A stretch of 64,000 bases of DNA from Betaproteobacteria bacterium (GTDB lineage: Bacteria > Pseudomonadota > Gammaproteobacteria > Burkholderiales > Burkholderiaceae_F), in NCBI GenBank assembly GCA_016861185.1, contig BOKW01000005.1:186001-250000 (forward strand), in the 5' to 3' direction. The translations under genes were made by a program, and so were the position numbers. Each line of letters starts with the position of its first letter. Position 1 is the first letter of the stretch. The notes under the pieces were generated by a model. The model saw only the letters and a list, made by a program, of their open reading frames with translations. It searched no databases and had not been told where the DNA came from. Positions 28,133 through 35,975 of the stretch are shown in pieces.

Positions 28133-29014
28133 ATGGCCGCGCTGCCGTCCCTGCCTAAGATCGGCGCGTTCCATCCGCTGCCGTCCGCCGTGCCAGGTCT
28201 GTCCCTTTTCAACGAGCTGTCGCCGAACGTGATCGGCGCGCTGATCGGCGCCGGCGCCACGCTGATCGCCGCGCTGATCAACCTGCGCATCGCGTGGCGG
28301 CGCGAGGTGCTCGACCGCCTGCAGCGCTCGCGCTCGACGGCGCGCGGCCGCCGCGGTCTGCTCGTCGCCATCACCATTCTCGTGGCCGCCGCGGCCGTCG
28401 GCGGCTACGCCGGCGCGCTGTACGTGATGCAGCGCGACCGCCAGCACACGACCGCGATGCGCGCCGAACTGCAACAGCAGATCGCGCAGATCAAGGAAGC
28501 CGCCGCGCGCTTCGGCGAAACGCGGCTCGCCGAACGCGCGGCGATCGAAGCCGAGGCGCGCGTGCTCGACGAGCGCCGGCGCGGCGCCGAAGGCGTGGCC
28601 GCCACCGCGCGCATCGCCCCGTGCCGGCCGCGCGCCGCCGGCGGCGACGCGCCGGTCGAGCTGCCGGTGTGCACGGAAACCGAAGCGTCCCGCGTGGCCG
28701 TCTGTGCGTCGATCCCGTCAGGTGCCACTGTGGTCGAAGTCACGCCGCAGGCGCGCTACGAAGGCGACGAGGCCGACTGGAACGAACGCCGGGTGGCGCC
28801 CGGCGGCCGCAGCGGTTTCGCGCGCTTCGCCGAACAGCCTTTCGAGCGCGCCGAGTCCGCATCGACGCGCCAGGTCTGTCTGGACGTGTGGTCCTGGGAC
28901 AGCCAGCGCGCGCTCGACGCGCGGCTGCTGGTCAAGTACCTGCCGGCCGATCGTCCCCGGATCGAGTCCGAGGCGGCGCGCGCCGCACCGGTGCAGGCGG
29001 CCGTTGGGCGCTGA
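28133..29014 (+). CDS. Membrane protein with coiled coil, function unknown
   Basis: A 293-residue protein I do not recognise. Two hydrophobic segments are visible: residues about 30-48 (NVIGALIGAGATLIAALINL) and about 74-96 (GLLVAITILVAAAAVGGYAG). A charged region of about 55 residues with heptad-like Ala/Gln/Glu spacing follows, probably a coiled coil. The C-terminal 130 residues look like a folded extracytoplasmic domain with four cysteines (APCRP, PVCTE, VAVCAS, QVCLDVW), which may form disulfides. It ends just before the ROK kinase gene, with 7 bases between, so the two may be co-expressed. Confidence 0.7.
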   Translation: MAALPSLPKIGAFHPLPSAVPGLSLFNELSPNVIGALIGAGATLIAALINLRIAWRREVLDRLQRSRSTARGRRGLLVAITILVAAAAVGGYAGALYVMQRDRQHTTAMRAELQQQIAQIKEAAARFGETRLAERAAIEAEARVLDERRRGAEGVAATARIAPCRPRAAGGDAPVELPVCTETEASRVAVCASIPSGATVVEVTPQARYEGDEADWNERRVAPGGRSGFARFAEQPFERAESASTRQVCLDVWSWDSQRALDARLLVKYLPADRPRIESEAARAAPVQAAVGR

Positions 29015-29021
29015 ACGCCGG

Positions 29022-29924
29022 ATGCTGCGGCTCGGCGTCGATCTCGGCGGCACGAAGATCGAAATCATCGCGCTCGCCGCCGACGGCGCGACGCTCGCGC
29101 GCCGGCGCATCGCATCGCCTTCGCACGATTACGGGAAACTCGTCGCCGCCGTCGTCGGGCTGATCCGCGAGACGGAAGCGGCCCTCGGCGCGCAGGGCAC
29201 GATCGGCATCGGCACACCGGGCGCGGTCTCGCGCGCGACCGGCCGAATGAAGAACTGCAATACGGTCTGCCTGAACGGGCAGCCGCTTGCGGCCGATCTC
29301 GAGCGCGCGCTCGCGCGGCCCGTGCGAATCGCCAACGACGCGAACTGCTTCGCCCTGTCCGAAGCGATCGACGGCGCCGCCGCCGGCGCGCGCGTGGTCT
29401 TCGGCGCCATTCTCGGCACGGGCGTGGGCGGCGGCATCGTCGTCGACGGGCGCGTACTCGACGGTCCGAACGGCATCGCCGGCGAATGGGGTCACAACCC
29501 GCTGCCCGCGCCGAGCGCGGACGATGCGCCCGCGCCCGCGTGCTACTGCGGGCGCGCAGGCTGCGTCGAGACGTATCTCTCGGGCCCGGGGTTCGCCGCC
29601 GATCACGCGCGCCGCGGCGGCACCGAGCGGGACACGGAAGCGATCGTCGCGGGCGCGCTCGCCGGCGATGCCTCGTGCAGGCAGTCGCTCGACCGCTACT
29701 GCGAGCGGCTCGCGCGTTCGCTCGCGACCGTGATCAACGTCGTCGATCCGGACGTGATCGTGCTCGGCGGCGGCCTGTCGAACATCGACGCGCTGTACGA
29801 CGAAGTGCCACGGCGCTGGGGCCGCCACGTGTTCTCGGATCGCGTCGACACCCGGCTCGCGCGCCATCGCCACGGCGATTCGTCGGGCGTGCGCGGCGCT
29901 GCGCTGCTGTGGCCGGCGCGCTGA
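29022..29924 (+). CDS. ROK-family sugar kinase (fructokinase/N-acetylhexosamine kinase-like)
   Basis: A 300-residue ATP-dependent sugar kinase. The N-terminal phosphate motif is LGVDLGGTKIEIIAL. The catalytic Asp is in RIANDANCFALSEA and the next ATP motif is GAILGTGVGGGIVVDG. The ROK sugar/zinc signature lies in EWGHNPL and CYCGRAGCVETYLSG, with the CxCGxxGC zinc ligands intact. The adenosine motif is VDPDVIVLGGGLSN. Fructokinase or N-acetylglucosamine/mannosamine kinase activity is likely, and sequence alone does not separate these. It ends 8 bases from the convergent PBP gene of a peptidoglycan operon, which makes an amino-sugar substrate attractive but unproven. Confidence 0.92.
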   Translation: MLRLGVDLGGTKIEIIALAADGATLARRRIASPSHDYGKLVAAVVGLIRETEAALGAQGTIGIGTPGAVSRATGRMKNCNTVCLNGQPLAADLERALARPVRIANDANCFALSEAIDGAAAGARVVFGAILGTGVGGGIVVDGRVLDGPNGIAGEWGHNPLPAPSADDAPAPACYCGRAGCVETYLSGPGFAADHARRGGTERDTEAIVAGALAGDASCRQSLDRYCERLARSLATVINVVDPDVIVLGGGLSNIDALYDEVPRRWGRHVFSDRVDTRLARHRHGDSSGVRGAALLWPAR

Positions 29925-29932
29925 ACCCAGCG

Positions 29933-32113
29933 CTAGCGCGGGTCGATCCCGAAAAGTCGTCTGATCCCGTCGCCCAGGCGGCGCAACGCCGCGACGAACG
30001 CACCCTCGCGGCGCGGCAGTTCGGCGCCGGCGTCGATCGCGCCCGCGGCGATCGCCTGCCGCATGAAGTCGCCGACCACGTGCAGCGCGTTGTGCGCGCC
30101 CTGCCCCCAATGGTCGCTGCGCAAGGTCACGCGCGGATCGTTGAAACCCACCCACGCGCCGGCCACCAGCTCCGGGTGCATCAGCACGAACCAGCCGTCG
30201 GTGTTGTTCTGCGTCGTACCGGTCTTGCCCGCGACATCGGCGGCGATGCCGTGCACGTCGCGGATGCCGCGCGCGGTGCCGCGCTCGACCGCGGCGCGCA
30301 GCATCTCGGTCAGCTCGGCAGCGATTCCGGGCTCGAGCACGCGTTCGCCCGCCGGCGGCGCGAAGTCGGCGAGCACGCGGCCTTCGCGGTCGGCGATGCG
30401 CGCGACGAGCCGCGGCGCGCGGTACTCGCCCTGCGCGGCGATCGTTGCGTAGGCGCTCGCCATCTCGAGCAGACTGACGGGGCTCGTGCCGAGCGCGAGC
30501 GAAGGCACCGCGTCGAGCGGGCTTTCGCGCACGCCCATGCGCTGCGCAAACTGCGCCACGCGACGCGCGCCGACCTCCTCGACGAGCTGCGCGGTGACCG
30601 TGTTGCGCGACTGCGCGAGCGCTTCCTCCAGCGTCAGCATGCGCCCGGTCGCGCCGCCCGCGTCCCCCGGCCGCCACACGCCGCCGCCGGCCACGCGGAT
30701 CGCCACCGGCCGGTCCTGGAACTGGCGCGCCGGATCGATGCCCGCTTCGAGCGCCGCGCCGTAGACGAAGGGCTTGAAGGTGGATCCCGGCTGCCGGCGC
30801 GCCTGCTGCACGTGGTCGTAGCGGTCGAGCGCGAAGTCGCGCGCGCCGACCCACGCGCGCACCGCGCCGTCGCGCGGGTCGAGCGCGACGAAACCCGCCT
30901 CGAGCCGCGTCTTGCGCGCGCGCAGCGCGGCCATGAAGGCACCGTCCGCGCGCAGCTGCGCGAGCGCTTCGTCCTTCGACATCCCGTCTTCGATCAGCCG
31001 CGCGTACTCGGGCGATTCGCGGATGAAGGCGTCGACCAGCTCGCCGCGCGCGTTCCAGAAATGGCGGAACGGCTCGACGCGCGCGCGCATCCGCCGGTAG
31101 GGCGCGGACTGGGTCGACAGCAGCCTCGCATCGGGCAACGCCCACTCGACGTCGGCGACCGCCTGCAGCGCGTCGAGCTGGCGCGCCACCGCCTGCAGCG
31201 CGAGCCTTTGCAGCGCGGGATCGAGCGTCGAGTGCACGACCAGCCCGTCGGCGTACAGGTCGTAGCCGAGCGCTTCGCCCCAGTCGAGCAGGAAACGCCG
31301 CACCGCCTCGGCGAAATGCGGCGCCGGGCCGAGGTCGAGATCCTGGCGCTCGAAGTCGATCCGCAGCGGCTGCCGGCGCAGCCGCTCGTAGCTCTTCGCT
31401 TCGAGCATGCCGTGCCTGACCATCTGCGCGAGCACGAGGTTGCGCCGCTCGCGCGCGCGCTCCGGGTTGAGCACCGGGTTGTACGCGCGCGTGCCCTTGA
31501 GCATGCCGACGAGCGTGGCGCCTTCGAGCAGCGTCAGCTCCGCGGCCGGCTTGTCGAAATAGGTGCGCGCGGCCATTTCGAGGCCGTTCGCGTTGTAGTG
31601 AAACGAGACCGTGTTCAGATAAGCCTCGAGGATCTCGCGTTTGCCGTAAGCGCGCTCGATCTTGACCGCGGTGATCATCTCCTTGAGTTTGCGCGTGACG
31701 GTGGGCGCGCGGCCGATCGCTTCGGGGAAAAAATTGCGCGCGAGCTGCTGCGTGATCGTCGAGCCGCCCTGCCGGTCGCCGGCGAGCGTGTAGATCACCG
31801 AGGCGAAGGTGCGGCGCCAGTCGATGCCGCGATGCTCCCAGAAGCGATGGTCCTCGGTCGCGACGAGCGCCTGCACGACGTGCTTGGGCACGCGGTCGAG
31901 CGCGATCCACTCGCGGTGGCCGCGCCGGAACGTCGCGAGCAGCGAGCCGTCGGCCGCGAGCAGCACGCTCGGCCGGTCGTTGCGCGCCTGCAGCACGCGG
32001 TCGACCGCCGGCGTGAACGGAACGAGCGCGAGCGCGTACAGCGCGAGCAGCACCGGCACGGCGGCCGCCGCGATGCCGAGTCCGCGCAGCTTCGCTCCGA
32101 TGCTCCGCTTCAC
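29933..32113 (-). CDS. Bifunctional class A penicillin-binding protein (PBP1-type)
   Basis: A 726-residue peptidoglycan synthase. One N-terminal membrane helix (about residues 13-34) is followed by a GT51 glycosyltransferase domain with the catalytic Glu87 in VATEDHRFWEHRGID, then GGSTITQQLARNFF and KLKEMITAVKIERAYGKREILEAYLN. The transpeptidase domain has all three motifs: Ser444-x-x-Lys in PGSTFKPF, Ser502-Arg-Asn504 and Lys630-Thr-Gly. An insert of about 80 residues between the two domains (about 325-400) is helical and charged. It is the last gene of an M23-SLT-PBP operon, 4 bases after the transglycosylase gene. Confidence 0.95.
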   Translation of the reverse strand: MKRSIGAKLRGLGIAAAAVPVLLALYALALVPFTPAVDRVLQARNDRPSVLLAADGSLLATFRRGHREWIALDRVPKHVVQALVATEDHRFWEHRGIDWRRTFASVIYTLAGDRQGGSTITQQLARNFFPEAIGRAPTVTRKLKEMITAVKIERAYGKREILEAYLNTVSFHYNANGLEMAARTYFDKPAAELTLLEGATLVGMLKGTRAYNPVLNPERARERRNLVLAQMVRHGMLEAKSYERLRRQPLRIDFERQDLDLGPAPHFAEAVRRFLLDWGEALGYDLYADGLVVHSTLDPALQRLALQAVARQLDALQAVADVEWALPDARLLSTQSAPYRRMRARVEPFRHFWNARGELVDAFIRESPEYARLIEDGMSKDEALAQLRADGAFMAALRARKTRLEAGFVALDPRDGAVRAWVGARDFALDRYDHVQQARRQPGSTFKPFVYGAALEAGIDPARQFQDRPVAIRVAGGGVWRPGDAGGATGRMLTLEEALAQSRNTVTAQLVEEVGARRVAQFAQRMGVRESPLDAVPSLALGTSPVSLLEMASAYATIAAQGEYRAPRLVARIADREGRVLADFAPPAGERVLEPGIAAELTEMLRAAVERGTARGIRDVHGIAADVAGKTGTTQNNTDGWFVLMHPELVAGAWVGFNDPRVTLRSDHWGQGAHNALHVVGDFMRQAIAAGAIDAGAELPRREGAFVAALRRLGDGIRRLFGIDPR

Positions 32114-32117
32114 CCGC

Positions 32118-33002
32118 TCATCCTTCCGCCGCGAGCCGCGCGAACACGCGCTTCAGGGCGTTGACCTTGGCCAGATAGGCGGCCACGTCGTGGTCGCCGC
32201 AGCGCTGGCCGGGCGCGAGCTTCAGTCCGCGCCGCGCGTGCAGATCGCCGGCGCCGGCGCCGCACAGATGCACGAGCGCGGCGAGGTCCTGCTTCTGCTC
32301 GCGCGTGGCGGCGAGTCGATGCCGCGCGAGGATCGCCGCGACGTTGCGGTCGAGCAGCGCGGCGGTCATCTCGATCGCGTGGCTCGGCAATACGCGCGTG
32401 TACAGCGCGTTGAACCAGCACGAGCGCCAGTCGTGCCAGGGGCCGTCCTCGACGACCGCGCCGTCGCGGATGCAGTAGCGCTTGGCCTGCTCGAAGGTGC
32501 CGTCGGTGATCTGGTACATGCCGACCGCGCTCGACGCCGGCCGGTAGACCTCGAACGGCTCGGCGGTCAGCCGCCAGCGCCAGTAGGTGCGCGCGACCGG
32601 ATTGCCCGCGCCTTCGGTCTGCGCCAGCGCGGCGAGCAATTCGGGCGTGATCACCGCGGTCGCGTGCACGCGGAACAGCGGCGCATAGGTCCGCCACGTT
32701 TCCGCCGGCGTCTTCGAAAGCACGCCGGCGACCGGGAAAAACAGCTCGGTCGGTTTGCGCACGACCTGAACGACCGCGTTCGCCGCGTACCACAGCGCCA
32801 GCGCGACGATCGCCGCAGCGATCACGAGGATCGCGGGCGGCGTCGAGCGCAGCGCGCGCCGGATACGGCGGCGCGTCCGGGGGCGCGGAACGAGCGACGC
32901 GATGCCGCGCGCAAGACGCGCCGCGACCGAAGCGCGGCGGCGCCTTCGGCGCGGTGCGCCTCGGACGGATGGCGTAGCGGACATGCGCGAAGCGGCGAGC
33001 AA
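32118..33002 (-). CDS. Membrane-anchored lytic transglycosylase (SLT domain)
   Basis: A 294-residue protein (or 287 from the second ATG at 32981). An Arg-rich cytoplasmic N-terminus precedes one transmembrane helix (about residues 55-78, TPPAILVIAAAIVALALWYA). The SLT-like domain follows: the catalytic Glu is expected in ALAQTEGAGNPVARTYW, and the family motif SSAVGMYQITDGTFEQAKRYC is clear. Such enzymes cut the glycan strand between MurNAc and GlcNAc, forming 1,6-anhydroMurNAc. Being encoded with a PBP1 and an M23 endopeptidase, it likely makes space for new glycan insertion. Confidence 0.88.
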   Translation of the reverse strand: MLAASRMSATPSVRGAPRRRRRRASVAARLARGIASLVPRPRTRRRIRRALRSTPPAILVIAAAIVALALWYAANAVVQVVRKPTELFFPVAGVLSKTPAETWRTYAPLFRVHATAVITPELLAALAQTEGAGNPVARTYWRWRLTAEPFEVYRPASSAVGMYQITDGTFEQAKRYCIRDGAVVEDGPWHDWRSCWFNALYTRVLPSHAIEMTAALLDRNVAAILARHRLAATREQKQDLAALVHLCGAGAGDLHARRGLKLAPGQRCGDHDVAAYLAKVNALKRVFARLAAEG

Positions 33003-33087
33003 GGCTGGCTGCAGCGGGGTTCAAGAACGATTCGACCGCCGGCGACCCCGCCCGTTGCTTCGCCGGCAACGCTCGGGGCGTACGCCG

Positions 33088-33927
33088 TCAGTCCGGCAGA
33101 AACAGCGCCGGATCCACCGCCGCCGCGTTCAGAAAGACGGAGAAGTGCAGATGCGCGCCGGTCACGCGGCCGGTCGCGCCGACCTTGCCGATCGGATGCC
33201 CCGCGGGCACGCGCTCGTCGACGCGCGTTTCGATCGCGGCCAGATGCGCGTACAGCGTGAGCAGCCCCTGCCCGTGATCGACGATGACGGTCTTGCCCGG
33301 AAAGAAGTAGTCGCCGGCATCGATGATGCGTCCCGCACCCGCCGCGACGACGGGCGTGCCCGCGGCCGCGGCGAAGTCCATGCCGTTGTGCGGGCTGCGC
33401 GGCTGGCCGTTGAAGAAGCGGCGCAGGCCGAAGCTGCTCGAGCGCGGGCCCTGCACGGGCGTCTGCAACGCCAGCGTCGCCGGCGGCGCTTCGCTGAACG
33501 TGCGCAGCACCTTGGCCAGATGCGCGCGTTCGCGCTCGTAGCGGGCGAGATCCTCTTTCGACAGGTCGACCTTGCCCGGCGGAACCTTCAGGTGCTGTTC
33601 GGCGTAGGCCTTGGGAGCGACTTCGACCTCGACGCTTTCCGCAACGCCGTCCGCGCGTTCGGCCTGGACCTTCACGATCGAACCGGGCGGCGTGGAAAGC
33701 GCGATGCCCGCGTGCGCGACCCACGCGTCGGCCTCGCGCATCACCAACACGCGATCCTCGCCCAGCCGCACGCGCGGCGCCGGGTGCGTACCGTCGAAGG
33801 GAATGCGCGCGACTCCGCCCGGGACCGCGGAAACGCGGCGCACGGCGGCCCATCCGCCCCCGGCCCAAGGCGACAGGGCCAGCGCGGGAATCGAGTTCAG
33901 CAGTCGGCGGCGTGCGATCGAAGGCAT
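33088..33927 (-). CDS. M23 family metallopeptidase (peptidoglycan endopeptidase)
   Basis: A 279-residue exported zinc peptidase. A signal peptide (RRRLLNSIPALALSPWAGGGWA) precedes an N-terminal beta domain and a short charged helix (DLARYERERAHLAKVLR). The M23 LytM-type domain carries the zinc ligands: HNGMDFAA (HxxxD) and GAHLHFSVF (HxH); the middle His is in LLTLYAHLAAIET. The ligand set is complete, so it should be active, cutting peptide cross-links in the periplasm. It is the first gene of the peptidoglycan operon. Confidence 0.94.
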   Translation of the reverse strand: MPSIARRRLLNSIPALALSPWAGGGWAAVRRVSAVPGGVARIPFDGTHPAPRVRLGEDRVLVMREADAWVAHAGIALSTPPGSIVKVQAERADGVAESVEVEVAPKAYAEQHLKVPPGKVDLSKEDLARYERERAHLAKVLRTFSEAPPATLALQTPVQGPRSSSFGLRRFFNGQPRSPHNGMDFAAAAGTPVVAAGAGRIIDAGDYFFPGKTVIVDHGQGLLTLYAHLAAIETRVDERVPAGHPIGKVGATGRVTGAHLHFSVFLNAAAVDPALFLPD

Positions 33928-34037
33928 CGGGCAAAAAACGCGGTGTTCGTCAGGCGTTAGTTTGCCCTACGCCGCAGTCCGGCCCCGGCGGAGGCATGCG
34001 CCCCCGCCGGCTTCGGTCGCAAGCCCCGGCCCGCCGC

Positions 34038-34400
34038 TCAATGCGCGGTGCCGCGCCACCAGCGGCTGTAGTCCTTGTCGACCAGCAGGACCCACAGCGC
34101 CAGCGCCGCGACGATCAGGCCGACGATCACGCTGTTCAGCGTGGCCGTACGCAGGGCTTCGAAACCCATCACCCACGGCGCCGCGATCGCGCACAGGCCG
34201 ACGACGAATTCGACCCATTCCTCCCAGCTTCGCGGCGCAAAAACGGCCGCCAGACCCAGCACGATCATCGCCGCCCCGAGGACCACGGCGCTCGCCATCG
34301 CCATCGTCTCGGCCTGGAAGCCGAAGATCCACGGCGAAAGCACCAGCCAGGCGCCGAGCACGGTGCTGACCGCATCTTGCCAATGCTTCAGTTTCGTCAT
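34038..34400 (-). CDS. SPW-repeat membrane protein
   Basis: A 120-residue inner-membrane protein with four predicted helices arranged as two similar halves. Each half carries the SPW-type motif: LVLSPWIFGFQAET in the first and CAIAAPWVMGFEALRT in the second, where Ala replaces Ser. The function of the SPW family is unknown. The ATG at 34400 has a GGAGGG site upstream. It is divergent from the TPR lipoprotein gene. Confidence 0.88.
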   Translation of the reverse strand: MTKLKHWQDAVSTVLGAWLVLSPWIFGFQAETMAMASAVVLGAAMIVLGLAAVFAPRSWEEWVEFVVGLCAIAAPWVMGFEALRTATLNSVIVGLIVAALALWVLLVDKDYSRWWRGTAH

Positions 34401-34523
34401 GGTCTATCCCTCCAGTGACGGTGGAGCGTATGCCACCGACGCCGCTTTAGATCGGCGCGCCGGCGCCGCTGTTCCCGCCCGCGCGGCACAATGCGCGTAC
34501 CGGTTCGAAGACGGAGGAATCCG

Positions 34524-35672
34524 ATGCGCCGCGCCCTGTCGCTGCTGTCGTGCGTGCTGCTCGCCGCCTGTGCGACGCCGCCCGCCGCGCCGCCGCCGGC
34601 GGCGTTATTCAACGATCACCTGTTCGGCCCGCCGAGCGAGCGCATCGGCGCCGACGAGGTGTTCGCCGTCAGCGACGCGATGCGGCAGTTCATCGCGACC
34701 GAGATCACCGGCCAGGCGCACAGGAAAGGCGCACAGGCGGCGCTGATCGAAGCCCTGTACACGAAGGGACGGCTCAAGCTCGAGTACGACGCTTCGGTCA
34801 CGCGCAATGCCGCCGAGGCGTTCGACGCGCGCGCCGGCAACTGCCTGTCGCTGGTGATCATGACGGCGGCGTTCGCGAAGGAACTGGGGCTGCCGGTGCG
34901 TTACCAGAGCGCCTACCTCGAGGAAGTCTGGATGCGGAGCCAGAGCCTGCTGCTGCGCAGCGGGCACATCAACGTGACGCTCGGGCATCGTTTCGTCGAC
35001 CTGCGCACCAACCCGATGCTCGCCCCGACGACGATCGACTTCCTGCCGGCCGAGGAACTGCGCGGACTGCCGACGCGCGAGATCCCCGAGGAAGCCGTGG
35101 TCGCGATGTACATGAACAACCGGGCGGCCGAGGCCCTCGCGCAGGACCGGCTCGAAGACGCCTACGCGTGGACGCGCGCCGCGATCGCACACAGTCCGGC
35201 TCTGCTGATGGCGTACAACACGCTCGGCGTCGTCTACCTGCGGCACGGCGACCTGCCGCAGGCTGCGCTCGCGTTCGGCCACGTGCTCGAACGCGAGCCG
35301 CGCAACACGCGCGCGCTCTTCAACCTGGCGGAGACGCTGACCCGGCAGGGCCGTTCGGCCGAGGCCGGCGAGCTGCTGCGCCGGCTCGCACAGCTCGAAC
35401 CGGAACCGCCGTTTCATTACTTCAACCTCGGCCTCGCCGCGATGAAGCGCGACGACTTCCACGCGGCGCGCGCGCTGTTCGCGAAGGAGGTCGCGCGCGC
35501 CGATTACAACGCCGAGTTCCACTACTGGCTCGGGCTGGCGCACTTCCGCCTCGGCGACGTCGACGCCGCGCGCAAGCACCTGGGGCTGGCCGCGGAACTC
35601 GGCCCGACGCGCGCCGACCGCGAGCGCTACTCGGCCAAGCTCGCCTGGCTGCGCGCCCGCGGCGGCCGCTGA
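34524..35672 (+). CDS. TPR-repeat lipoprotein with transglutaminase-like N-terminal domain
   Basis: A 382-residue lipoprotein (signal MRRALSLLSCVLLAAC). Residues about 60-190 resemble a transglutaminase-like fold: AGNCLSLVIMTAAFAKELGLPVRYQ has the Cys-containing helix and GHINVTLGHRFVDLRTNPM the His strand. Residues from about 215 hold at least four TPR units (LMAYNTLGVVYLRHGDLPQAA, ALFNLAETLTRQGRSAEAGE, HYFNLGLAAMKRDDFHAARAL, FHYWLGLAHFRLGDVDAARKH). The ATG at 34524 has GGAGGAA upstream and was chosen over 34491. Likely a periplasmic scaffold; partner unknown. Confidence 0.87.
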   Translation: MRRALSLLSCVLLAACATPPAAPPPAALFNDHLFGPPSERIGADEVFAVSDAMRQFIATEITGQAHRKGAQAALIEALYTKGRLKLEYDASVTRNAAEAFDARAGNCLSLVIMTAAFAKELGLPVRYQSAYLEEVWMRSQSLLLRSGHINVTLGHRFVDLRTNPMLAPTTIDFLPAEELRGLPTREIPEEAVVAMYMNNRAAEALAQDRLEDAYAWTRAAIAHSPALLMAYNTLGVVYLRHGDLPQAALAFGHVLEREPRNTRALFNLAETLTRQGRSAEAGELLRRLAQLEPEPPFHYFNLGLAAMKRDDFHAARALFAKEVARADYNAEFHYWLGLAHFRLGDVDAARKHLGLAAELGPTRADRERYSAKLAWLRARGGR

Positions 35673-35769
35673 GAGCACGCGCGCGGCCGCGGATGCGCGC
35701 ACGCGCTGCATCCGTTCGAAGAGGGGTCTCGTACCTGCCCGGCACGTTCAATCAAACCGGGAGATCGAG

Positions 35770-35946
35770 ATGCGCTACCCCATCGAAAAACGCCGCTTCG
35801 CACCGGCCGCGATCGCGGCGGCCGCGCTCACGACGATGGTCCTGTTCGAGGCCGTCGTTTCTCTGGCTGCGCCGTCGCGGGCCGCAAAGCCCGACACGAC
35901 CGTTGCGGTCGCTACGGTCGGCGCAGCCACGGCAGCGCAGCGCTGA
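35770..35946 (+). CDS. Small exported or membrane peptide, 58 residues
   Basis: A short frame from ATG 35770 to TGA 35946, preceded by CGGGAGA at ribosome-site distance. It encodes a basic N-terminus (MRYPIEKRRF), a hydrophobic stretch of about 25 residues (residues 11-34) with a possible signal-peptidase site near PSRAA, and a short Ala/Val/Thr-rich tail. I do not recognise a family. It fills the otherwise empty 300-base gap between the TPR lipoprotein gene and the convergent osmoprotectant transporter gene; nothing else is seen in that gap. Confidence 0.5.
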   Translation: MRYPIEKRRFAPAAIAAAALTTMVLFEAVVSLAAPSRAAKPDTTVAVATVGAATAAQR

Positions 35947-35975
35947 TGCCGCGCGGCGACGGCCGCAGCGCGGCC

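Noticed and set aside
28932..31910. Nearly 1,000-codon minus-strand frame overlapping the ROK kinase and PBP genes
   Set aside because: Different frame from the real PBP gene, low-complexity translation, and no recognisable domain.
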